NCBI GenBank assembly: GCA_020344015.1
Contig: CP070812.1
Coordinates: 3,488,711-3,552,710, forward strand
Origin: Gemmatimonadota bacterium
Lineage (GTDB): Bacteria; Gemmatimonadota; Gemmatimonadetes; Palauibacterales; KS3-K002
Direction: 5' to 3'
DNA length: 64,000 bases
Made by a program: the position numbers and the translations under genes. Each line of letters starts with the position of its first letter. Within the stretch, counting starts at the first letter, position 1. The notes under the pieces were generated by a model. That model ran no database searches. It had not been told where the DNA came from and saw nothing but the letters and a program-made list of their open reading frames with translations. Positions 55,537-64,000 of the stretch are shown here, piece after piece.

Positions 55537-56190
55537 GTGGAAGATCGCTCCGCTCCCGGCGCCCTCTTCATCGCCTTCGAAGGTGTCGAGGGCGCTGGGA
55601 AGAGCACTCAGATCAAACTCGTCGCCAACGAACTTCGAGGAGTAGGGATCGAGCCCGTCGTTACCCGTGAGCCCGGCGGCACCCGGGCCGGTGAAGCGAT
55701 CCGTGCCGTCGCCCTCAACCGCGAGATCGACCTCGACCCCATGGCAGAACTCCTGCTCATGCTCGCCGCACGCTCCGTCTTCGTACGCGAAGTCGTTCGC
55801 CCGGCGTACGACGCGGGGCGCATCGTCCTCACCGACCGCTACGAGCTTTCTACCTTCGCATACCAGGGCGGTGGACGCGGCCTCTCCCTCGATTCGATTC
55901 GCGAGCTCAACCACTTGGCGACCGGTGGCCTGAGGCCCGATCTCAGCCTCATACTCGACGTCGACGTCGATCAGGGGCGCGCACGCCAGGCACGGGGCGC
56001 CGCCGACCGCATCGAGGGCGAAGGGTTGGACTTCCACCGTCGCGTGGCCCAGGCATATCGTGAACTGGCCTACAGCCAGCCCGATGTTGCGCTGGTGGAC
56101 GGTCGCGAAGAGATTGAACGGGTGTTCGCTGCGGTCTGGGGGGTCCTAAACAGCCGTTTCCCCGAAACTTTCCCGCCGCGCGAGGGTTAG
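55537..56190 (+). CDS. tmk: Thymidylate kinase
   Basis: Tmk phosphorylates dTMP to dTDP. The 217-residue protein has a P-loop GVEGAGKST (16-24), the DR(Y/F)-type TDRYELSTFAYQGGGRG segment, a REPGGT motif and a DVD/LID region (VDQGRARQARGAADRIE). GTG 55537 directly follows the ino1 stop by four bases. Confidence 0.95.
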   Translation: MEDRSAPGALFIAFEGVEGAGKSTQIKLVANELRGVGIEPVVTREPGGTRAGEAIRAVALNREIDLDPMAELLLMLAARSVFVREVVRPAYDAGRIVLTDRYELSTFAYQGGGRGLSLDSIRELNHLATGGLRPDLSLILDVDVDQGRARQARGAADRIEGEGLDFHRRVAQAYRELAYSQPDVALVDGREEIERVFAAVWGVLNSRFPETFPPREG

Positions 56191-56240
56191 TAGAAGGTGC
56201 GGGTTATCCTGTCTTTTCTAGAGAGCAAGCTGGAGGAGCC

Positions 56241-57869
56241 ATGCAGTTGAAGAGGTCGTTCTGGAAGCCGGCGGCCGTCGGCCTGGTTGCAATTGTCAGC
56301 GGCGGTTGGCTGCTTCAGCAGGGTGCGCAGGGGAATGTCTATCTGAACCAGAAGATGCTCCAGGATGTCATCCGGGTGGTCTCCGATCGGTTCGTGGAGC
56401 CGGTAGACCCGGCGGATCTGTACGACATGGCGGTCGAGGGACTGATCGAGCAGCTGGGCGATCCCCATACGACACTGTTGAGGCCTGAGGACTACTCGCA
56501 GCTGCGGCTCACGACGACGGGCAACTACGGTGGCCTGGGGATCCGCATCGACGAGAAAGACGGGTGGATCACGGTCGTGCAGACGCTGCCCAACACCCCT
56601 GCCGAGCGGGCGGGTTTGAGGCCCGGCGATAGACTGATCGAAGCGGATGGCGTGTCGATGGCCGACTGGACGCCTGACGATGCCGTCCGCGTCCTGCGGG
56701 GCCCGAAGGGTTCACCGGTAGATCTGAAGATCGTGCGGGCCGGTGTGCCGGAGCCGTTCCCGGTGCGGATCGTTCGCGATGAGATCCACGTCGAGTACGT
56801 GACTAGCTTCATGCTGGACGACGAGGTCGGCTACGTCCTGCAGACGCAGTTCAGCAACAACTCCGCTGAAGAGATCCATGCCGAGATTCGCGAGCTCAGG
56901 GACCAGGGTATGAGAGGCCTGATCCTCGACCTGCGTGACAACCCGGGTGGCCTGCTCGAGGAAGGTGTGGCCGTCTCTGACCTTTTCCTCGACGGCGGAT
57001 CTGAGGTCGTGGAGACTCGCTCGCGCATAACGAACCAGAACGAGACCTACTTCGCGGAGCGGCGGCCCGTCGAGCCCGAGCTGCCGGTGGTGGTGCTGGT
57101 GAACTGGTATTCGGCCAGCGCCTCCGAGATCGTCGCCGGCGCCCTTCAGGATCACGACCGCGCCCTCGTGCTTGGGACGCCGACCTTCGGTAAGGGATCG
57201 GTGCAGACCCTATATCCAGTGGCTGGCGGCAACTACCTGAAGATCACGACGGCCAAGTGGTACACGCCGAGCGGTCGCTCCATCCATCGCGAACGCGACG
57301 TTAGGCCCGAGGCACTCGTCGCTGCCGGCCACGCGCCTGTGTCGGAGACCGGCTCGTCCGCCGGACTCGATGCCGAGGTCTTTTACACTGACGCCGGTCG
57401 CGAGGTGTACGGCGGTGGCGGGATCAGGCCGGACTTGGTCATTATCGCCGACACTCTCTACACCCCCGAGGCTGAATTCCGCCGGTCTTTGGGTGAGCAG
57501 CTGAGCCAGTACTACGACGCGCTGTTCCGCTACGCCGTCGAATACGTCAACGATCATCCGGACCTGTATACCGACTTCGAGGTCTCCACGGCGATGCTCG
57601 ATAGGCTGTATCAGCGGATCGTCGATGCCGGGATCGAGCTCGATCGTCAGGTCTTCGACGGCGCGAACCGACTCAACTCCCGCGACCTCGCGATTCAGAT
57701 CGCTACCGTGGCTTTTGACGAGGTCGTCGCGCAGCGTCGCCGTCTCTTGATCGATCGTCAGCTCGCGACTGCAGCCGAGTTGTTGCGGGGTGCCGGGTCG
57801 CAAGAGCAGCTGTTCGTTCTGGCGGCTGAGCGTGAGGGTGATGAGATAGCGGCAGCAATCGAACGCTAA
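56241..57869 (+). CDS. C-terminal processing peptidase, S41 family (CtpA-like)
   Basis: This periplasmic or membrane-anchored protease has 542 residues. An N-terminal hydrophobic segment (AAVGLVAIVSGGWLL) is followed by a PDZ domain (about 95-165, GLGIRIDEKDGWITVV) and the S41 catalytic core. The Ser-Lys dyad lies in SASASEI (about 291-297) and FGKGSVQT (Lys318). A helical C-terminal region of about 120 residues follows. GGAGG precedes ATG 56241. Its substrates, perhaps peptidoglycan hydrolases or lipoproteins, are not known. Confidence 0.93.
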   Translation: MQLKRSFWKPAAVGLVAIVSGGWLLQQGAQGNVYLNQKMLQDVIRVVSDRFVEPVDPADLYDMAVEGLIEQLGDPHTTLLRPEDYSQLRLTTTGNYGGLGIRIDEKDGWITVVQTLPNTPAERAGLRPGDRLIEADGVSMADWTPDDAVRVLRGPKGSPVDLKIVRAGVPEPFPVRIVRDEIHVEYVTSFMLDDEVGYVLQTQFSNNSAEEIHAEIRELRDQGMRGLILDLRDNPGGLLEEGVAVSDLFLDGGSEVVETRSRITNQNETYFAERRPVEPELPVVVLVNWYSASASEIVAGALQDHDRALVLGTPTFGKGSVQTLYPVAGGNYLKITTAKWYTPSGRSIHRERDVRPEALVAAGHAPVSETGSSAGLDAEVFYTDAGREVYGGGGIRPDLVIIADTLYTPEAEFRRSLGEQLSQYYDALFRYAVEYVNDHPDLYTDFEVSTAMLDRLYQRIVDAGIELDRQVFDGANRLNSRDLAIQIATVAFDEVVAQRRRLLIDRQLATAAELLRGAGSQEQLFVLAAEREGDEIAAAIER

Positions 57870-57878
57870 GGAGCCCTA

Positions 57879-58727
57879 ATGACCATACCCGGCTGGCTGG
57901 CCGCGCTGGCGGTCGGGCTACTGGCCGGTGCAGTCTCCGGACTCGTAGGCATAGGGGGAGGGGCCGTAATGGTCCCCTTCCTCTATTTTTTTCTCGCTCT
58001 CCCCGACTTGAGTGGTGTCCATACTCCCGCCGCGCAGCAGGCGGTGGTCGCCCACGCTACCAGCCTGCTGGTCATCGTGCCCGTCAGCCTGCGTGGCGCC
58101 TGGCTCTACCACCGGGCCGGGCTCGTCGAATGGCGAGCCATCTGGCGCATGGGGCTGGCCAGCGTGGTGACCGCGTCGCTCGGCGCGCGCGCGGCCGTGG
58201 CGTTGCCGGGTGCGCTGCTCAAATTGGCCTTCGGGACCTTTCTGCTGGTTATCGCGGCACGACTGTTCATCGGGAAGCGCTCGACCCAGCCGACAGGCGA
58301 TTGGGCGGAGAACCACATGCACACCGGCCGGGCGCTGGCCGGCGGCGCCGCCGTAGGCTTCTTTTCCGCGCTGCTCGGTGTGGGTGGCGGTCTGGTGGCG
58401 ATCCCCGTGCTCATCTACGGTCTCCACCTGCCAATCAGGAAGGTCACTGGCACCTCGCTGGCGCTCATCACCTTTACCGCGCTGGTCGGCGTCGCCGCCT
58501 ACGCCGTCAGCGGCTGGGCCGCTCCCGACGGAGCCGGAGCGACGACCTACTTTCATCTGCCTGCGGCTCTGGCTCTGGCGATCGGCGCGCTACTCGCTGT
58601 GCCTCTCGGTACGGGCCTCCAGATGCGCATGCCGAGCCATGCGCTCCGCAAGATGTTTGCTGTCGTCTTCCTCGTGCTGGGCGCGCGCATCGTTATCGTC
58701 AACCTGCTCAACCTGCTGGGCCGCTGA
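57879..58727 (+). CDS. TSUP-family (TauE/SafE) transporter
   Basis: The 282-residue membrane protein has about eight hydrophobic helices in two similar halves, each beginning with a GxxxGLxGxGGG-type loop (SGLVGIGGGAVMVP and SALLGVGGGLVAIP). TSUP proteins move sulfite, sulfoacetate or other small anions; the substrate here is unknown. AAGGAG precedes ATG 57879. It overlaps the next gene by one base. Confidence 0.88.
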   Translation: MTIPGWLAALAVGLLAGAVSGLVGIGGGAVMVPFLYFFLALPDLSGVHTPAAQQAVVAHATSLLVIVPVSLRGAWLYHRAGLVEWRAIWRMGLASVVTASLGARAAVALPGALLKLAFGTFLLVIAARLFIGKRSTQPTGDWAENHMHTGRALAGGAAVGFFSALLGVGGGLVAIPVLIYGLHLPIRKVTGTSLALITFTALVGVAAYAVSGWAAPDGAGATTYFHLPAALALAIGALLAVPLGTGLQMRMPSHALRKMFAVVFLVLGARIVIVNLLNLLGR

Positions 58728-59401
58728 TGAAACGTGACGAGCTGATCATCGTCTTCACCAAGCCCGCCGAGCCCGGCAAAGTGATGACCGGTCTGCATCC
58801 CATTCTGACTCCCGAAGAGGCCGCCGAATTCCACCTCGCCGCACTCGCCGACACGCTGGCCGCTGCCAAGCGGACGCTGCGCGGGCCCGTGGAGCTCTAC
58901 GTCGCAGGTGACCAAGATGATGTGGCCGAGCTGCGCGCCCTGCATCCCGCGCACAAGGTGCGGCAGCAGTGCGAGGGTGACCTCGGCGATCGGCTGATCC
59001 ACGCGTTCGCTGAATCTTTCGCTCGCGGGGTACAGCGCACGCTGATCCTCGGTAGCGATCACCCGACGCTGCCGCCGAGCTACATCGCCGATGCGCTGCA
59101 GCAGCTCGAGGAAGCTGACGTGGTCATCGGGCCTGCCCGTGACGGCGGCCACTACGCTGTTGCCATCCGTCGCACGAGCTGGCCCGAGGCGCGTATCATA
59201 TTTCGGCGCATCCCCTGGTCCACTGAGGGCGTATTGCGCACCAGCCTCGAGCGCGCCGACCTTGTAGACCTCGACGTCGTCCTAATGCCCGACTGGTACG
59301 ACGTCGACTCGCCGGACGATCTCCAGGTTCTGCGTGGCGACGCGCGTGCCGACTCCTCTTGCGCACGCTTCCTCCACGAGGTCGACAGGAGGCGCAGCTG
59401 A
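58727..59401 (+). CDS. DUF2064/TIGR04282-type glycosyltransferase-like protein
   Basis: This 224-residue protein matches the TIGR04282 family of GT-A-like proteins (FTKPAEPGKVMTGLHP, LILGSDHPTLPPSYI, VVIGPARDGGHYAVAI, PWSTEGVL). Members have been linked to arsenosugar synthesis in some genomes, but most have no known substrate. Where relatives carry a KTRL motif after the PGK turn, this one has VMTGL, so the activity may differ. ATG 58727 is the real start; the open frame extending upstream lies inside the transporter gene. Confidence 0.8.
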   Translation: MKRDELIIVFTKPAEPGKVMTGLHPILTPEEAAEFHLAALADTLAAAKRTLRGPVELYVAGDQDDVAELRALHPAHKVRQQCEGDLGDRLIHAFAESFARGVQRTLILGSDHPTLPPSYIADALQQLEEADVVIGPARDGGHYAVAIRRTSWPEARIIFRRIPWSTEGVLRTSLERADLVDLDVVLMPDWYDVDSPDDLQVLRGDARADSSCARFLHEVDRRRS

Positions 59402-60309
59402 CCGGCGAAGCCGATGGACCGTCGCGGCCGGCGGTGCCGCCGGCGCTTGTCATCGCCCTCGCCGCTGTCGGGATCTCGTGGGCGGCGATCTTCGTTCGCT
59501 GGTCCGACGTCTCTGCCTACGTCCTAGCCTTCTGGCGACTGGCCCTGTCGCTCGTCGTCATCGCCGCGGCCCTCACCTTCAGCCGCGGCTGGACGCGAGT
59601 CCTGGACGTTCGGCGCTCGGATGGCATGTTACTCACGCTTGCCGGGATACTGCTCGCTTATCACTTCGTCGCCTGGTTCATCTCCCTCGACTACACGACC
59701 GTCGCCAGTTCGACTCTATTCGTCAGCCTGCACCCGATCTTCGCCGCCGGGCTCTCCGCCGTCTGGCTGCACGAGCGGCCGACACGCGGCGAGTGGTCGG
59801 GTATAGCGATTGCGATGATCGGTGCGGCGGTGATCGGGGGCGCTGGCCTGGCGCTCGGCGCCGCAGCGATGAAAGGGAACATGCTGGCCCTCTCGGCGGG
59901 CGTCGCCGATGCTGGCTATTTCGTGATCGGCCGGGCGCTGCGCCGGCGCTTGGGGATATGGCCCTACGTCGCCTGGGTCTACCTGATCGCCGCGCTCGTC
60001 CTGGTGCCGTTCATCTTCGTCCGCGGCGAAGCCTTTTTCGACTACCCGGCCCGCGAATGGTGGATCTTCGTCGGGCTCGCCGTCGGGCCTATGCTTCTCG
60101 GCCACACCGGGTTTAATTGGGTGCTGCGCTACGTCCGCGCCTATATTGTCAACCTGGCAGTTCTCAGCGAGCCCATAGGCGCGAGTCTCCTCGCCTGGTG
60201 GCTGCTCGGCGGCGAGGAGGTGCCGGGGCTGACCACCCTGGTCGGTGGCGTCCTCATTCTCACGGGCCTCGCCGTATCCATTTGGTCGAGACGGGGAGCG
60301 AACGCTTGA
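59398..60309 (+). CDS. DMT-superfamily EamA transporter
   Basis: This ~303-residue membrane protein has ten predicted helices in two EamA repeats (AAVGISWAAIFVRWSDVSAY to SAGVADAGYFVIGRAL and the terminal YIVNLAVLSEPIGASLLAW block). Drug/metabolite transporters export varied small molecules; the substrate is not predictable. A probable CTG start at 59398 sits five bases after AGGAGG and overlaps the upstream stop (CTGA). TTG 59359 and GTG 59434 are alternatives. Confidence 0.85.
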   Translation: MTGEADGPSRPAVPPALVIALAAVGISWAAIFVRWSDVSAYVLAFWRLALSLVVIAAALTFSRGWTRVLDVRRSDGMLLTLAGILLAYHFVAWFISLDYTTVASSTLFVSLHPIFAAGLSAVWLHERPTRGEWSGIAIAMIGAAVIGGAGLALGAAAMKGNMLALSAGVADAGYFVIGRALRRRLGIWPYVAWVYLIAALVLVPFIFVRGEAFFDYPAREWWIFVGLAVGPMLLGHTGFNWVLRYVRAYIVNLAVLSEPIGASLLAWWLLGGEEVPGLTTLVGGVLILTGLAVSIWSRRGANA

Positions 60310-61316
60310 GTAGCGCCGACGCTTTCATCGAGGTGACCCGCGGCGGGCGCGTCGAGTCACGGCATCGAGTGTCAGCTGCGCTGATCGATGATCACGGCCG
60401 CCTACGCGCCTGGGTGGGTGACCCGGATACCCTCACGTTCTTTCGCTCCGCGGCAAAACCGCTGCAAGCACTTCCCATCGTCGCGGACGGCGCCGCCGAC
60501 GCATTCGAGCTCAGCGACGCCGAGCTCGCCGTCTGCTGTGCGTCTCACTCGGGCGAGCCGGCGCATGTCGACGCGGTGTGCTCGATATTGAGCAAGATCG
60601 GCTGCTCCGAGGACGACCTGATCTGCGGGCCACACTGGCCATTCCACAAGCCGGCGGCCGAAGCGCTGCGCGAACGGGGCGGGTCACCTGGTCGCATCCA
60701 CAACAACTGCTCGGGCAAACACGCCGGCATGCTCGCCTGGTCCCGGCACGCGGGTGTCGATACGAACGGCTATTACCAGGCCGACCACCCCGTGCAGCGG
60801 CGGATCTGCGCAGAGATCGCCGGCTGGGCAGGCTCGCGCTGCGAGGCGATGCCGGTGGGCGTCGACGGCTGCGGCGTTCCCTCGTTCGCCCAGCCGCTGA
60901 ACGTGATGGCCGGCATCTACGCGAACATAATCGCCACCGCCGAGCGCGAGCCGGAGAGTCCCGCGGGGCGGTTGACCCGGGCGATGACGGAGGAACCGTA
61001 CTATGTAGGTGGTACTCGTCGGCTGACCAGCCGGCTCATGGAGGTCACCGGCGGCCGGCTAGTCGCGAAGTTCGGCGCCGAAGCCATCTATTGTCTCGGC
61101 GATCGAGACCGAGGTTGGGGCGTCGCCGTCAAGGTCGAAGACGGCGGCCGGCGCGCCGTCGGGCCCGCCGTGATCGAATTCATCGCCCAGATGGACATGC
61201 TGACGGCCGACGAGCTCGAGGCGCTGGAGGACCGCCACACCTTGCCGGTGAGAAACACGCGGGATGAGATCGTCGGAGAGATCCGATCCAACTTCCTCGT
61301 CGAGCGAAGCGCATAG
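60306..61316 (+). CDS. Asparaginase II-type (rhizobial) amidohydrolase
   Basis: The 336-residue protein belongs to the second, Rhizobium-type class of L-asparaginases, unrelated to E. coli AnsA. It has family blocks RSAAKPLQALP, CCASHSGEPAHVDAV, HNNCSGKHAGMLAW and VDGCGVPSFAQPL with the cysteine and serine-lysine residues of this fold. It hydrolyses asparagine to aspartate and ammonia. TTG 60306 overlaps the transporter stop (TTGA). Confidence 0.9.
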   Translation: MSSADAFIEVTRGGRVESRHRVSAALIDDHGRLRAWVGDPDTLTFFRSAAKPLQALPIVADGAADAFELSDAELAVCCASHSGEPAHVDAVCSILSKIGCSEDDLICGPHWPFHKPAAEALRERGGSPGRIHNNCSGKHAGMLAWSRHAGVDTNGYYQADHPVQRRICAEIAGWAGSRCEAMPVGVDGCGVPSFAQPLNVMAGIYANIIATAEREPESPAGRLTRAMTEEPYYVGGTRRLTSRLMEVTGGRLVAKFGAEAIYCLGDRDRGWGVAVKVEDGGRRAVGPAVIEFIAQMDMLTADELEALEDRHTLPVRNTRDEIVGEIRSNFLVERSA

Positions 61317-61318
61317 AC

Positions 61319-62964
<1,646 letters not shown>

Positions 62965-63083
62965 CATGGCTGAACTAGGCGCGCCGATGAGGACTCGATT
63001 TCGCGGGCCTCGAGTCCCAGGCGCCCAAGGAACGCTAAACTCGAGGAACCGGCCCTTTGCAGATTGAACGTTAGGAAGTGACT

Positions 63084-63110
63084 CGGCGAACGTGACCCGG
63101 CGAACGTGAC
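63084..63110. repeat. Two-copy 13-base tandem repeat before the CBS gene
   Basis: CGGCGAACGTGAC occurs at 63084-63096 and again at 63098-63110, a 14-base period, in the 176-base gap after obgE. It may be a regulatory site or a slippage product. The rest of the gap shows no strong promoter (TAAACT at 63036 lacks a -35). Confidence 0.8.
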
Positions 63111-63140
63111 GGCAGACGCCCTCAGAGGAGACGGAATCAA

Positions 63141-64000
63141 ATGTGGCACGAGGACATTCTCGGGACGATAGGGAACACCCCTCTGGTGCGGGTCAACCGT
63201 TTGGCGGCGGACGTGCCGTGCACGGTCCTGGCCAAGCTAGAGTACTTCAGCCCCGGGAGCTCGGTAAAGGACCGTATCGGGATCGCCATGATCGGAGCTG
63301 CCGAGCAGAGCGGCGAGCTCGAGCCGGGCGGCACGATTATCGAGGCCACGAGCGGCAACACCGGCGCCGGTCTGGCCCTCGCCGCCATCGTCCGCGGCTA
63401 CAAGTGCGTGTTCACGACCACCGACAAGCAGAGCACGGAGAAGATAGCGGTGCTCAGGGCGCTGGGCGCCGAGGTCATCGTCTGCCCCACCGCTGTGGCG
63501 CCGGACGACCCGCGCTCGTACTACTCGGTGGCCAGCCGCTTGGCCCGCGAGATCCCCAACTCGGTATTCGTCAACCAGTATGACAACCCGGCGAACACGG
63601 CGGCGCATGTTGACACCACCGGCCCGGAGATCTGGGAGGGTACCGACGGGAAGGTGACCCACTTCATGGCCGGTGCAGGTACGGGCGGGACCCTATCCGG
63701 CGTGGCGAAGTACCTGAAGGGCAAGAACCCGAACGTCCAGGTCGTCGGGGTGGACCCGCATGGCTCGGTCTATTGGAAGTACTTCCACACCGGGGAGTTC
63801 GACGCGACGGAGATCCACCCCTACATCACCGAGGGTGTCGGTGAGGACATGCTCGCGGGGAACATGGACTTCGATGTGGTGGACGACTTCGTTCGCGTAA
63901 CCGACAAAGAGGCGATGATTATGACCCGCCGGCTGTGCCGTGAGGAGGGCATGTTCGTCGGCGGTTCGTGCGGCATGGTGATGGGCGGTGCCCTTCAGTT
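63141..64000 (+). CDS. Cystathionine beta-synthase (3' end outside window)
   Basis: The PLP-dependent beta-synthase condenses serine or acetylserine with homocysteine. The visible 286 residues include the PLP lysine in SSVKDRIG (Lys43), TIIEATSGNTGAGLALAA, HFMAGAGTGGTLSGVA, VVGVDPHGSVY, ITEGVGEDM and RRLCREEGMFVGGSCG, which resemble true cystathionine beta-synthases more than CysK cysteine synthases. The frame is still open at the window edge, so I cannot see whether CBS regulatory domains follow. AGAGGAG precedes ATG 63141. Confidence 0.88.
   Translation, partial: MWHEDILGTIGNTPLVRVNRLAADVPCTVLAKLEYFSPGSSVKDRIGIAMIGAAEQSGELEPGGTIIEATSGNTGAGLALAAIVRGYKCVFTTTDKQSTEKIAVLRALGAEVIVCPTAVAPDDPRSYYSVASRLAREIPNSVFVNQYDNPANTAAHVDTTGPEIWEGTDGKVTHFMAGAGTGGTLSGVAKYLKGKNPNVQVVGVDPHGSVYWKYFHTGEFDATEIHPYITEGVGEDMLAGNMDFDVVDDFVRVTDKEAMIMTRRLCREEGMFVGGSCGMVMGGALQ

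Noticed and set aside
58130..58726. Upstream extension of the DUF2064 frame
   Set aside because: It lies within the TSUP transporter gene in another frame and is Arg-rich. The family homology starts at ATG 58727.

Overview
The window is a gene-dense stretch (about 60 genes, nearly all on the plus strand) of a GC-rich, outer-membrane-bearing bacterium. The envelope genes are tolQ-tolR-tonB/tolA-tolB-pal-cpoB, an LptD-like protein, lolA, lnt, tatC and a PpiD-type chaperone. The outer-membrane protein at 22513 has a 'QDTTRA' segment just after its signal peptide, a style I associate with Gemmatimonadota. That assignment is an inference from style and gene content, not a database result. I see no phage, insertion sequence, CRISPR array, tRNA or rRNA. 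The window is chromosomal backbone, and both end genes (secA and a cystathionine beta-synthase) are cut by its edges.

Layout. 1-11.5 kb: secA end, radC, rel/spoT, an EVE-domain gene, a large STAND-type ATPase with TPRs, uvrB, and the tRNA t6A genes tsaE-tsaB with rimI. 11.5-14.1 kb: ssb behind a consensus sigma-70 promoter, a LysM protein and a HemX/CcsA-like membrane protein. 14.2-21.8 kb: hemA, a sugar-nucleotide epimerase, the Tol-Pal cluster and nrdR. 21.8-28.4 kb: tatC, lptD, hutU and hutI. 28.6-36.3 kb: two long acidic TPR proteins flanking a polyprenyl synthase, a DUF4321 membrane protein and the only minus-strand gene, ppiD. 36.3-43.5 kb: aroQ, an M24 peptidase, efp, accB, accC, comB and ftsK. 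43.5-50.8 kb: lolA, rimO, hemL, ispG, a Gfo/Idh/MocA oxidoreductase and lnt. 51.1-56.2 kb: rpmE, prfA, prmC, a CDP-alcohol phosphatidyltransferase, inositol-3-phosphate synthase and tmk. 56.2-64 kb: a CtpA-type protease, a TSUP transporter, a DUF2064 protein, a DMT transporter, an asparaginase, a CMD-family protein, obgE and the 5' part of cystathionine beta-synthase.

Many genes are translationally coupled: stop and start overlap as ATGA, GTGA, TTGA and possibly CTGA. The window is therefore mostly long operons for envelope maintenance, translation quality control, haem, isoprenoid and lipid supply, and DNA repair.

The least ordinary material lies between genes. At least four gaps (secA-radC, hutU-hutI, hemL-ispG, lnt-rpmE) hold long imperfect inverted repeats built from short recurring words; the STAND ATPase-uvrB gap and the rpmE leader hold shorter related tracts. 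One of these tracts supplies the last codons of lnt. A 90-120 nt extended hairpin lies just before rel/spoT and may be a structured RNA, conceivably 6S-like. The rpmE leader has a terminator-like hairpin with a possible competing pairing. Two acidic, low-complexity TPR proteins of unknown function, each near a recognisable promoter, and a paired inositol-phospholipid cassette also deserve attention. I found no clear new defence or mobile system.
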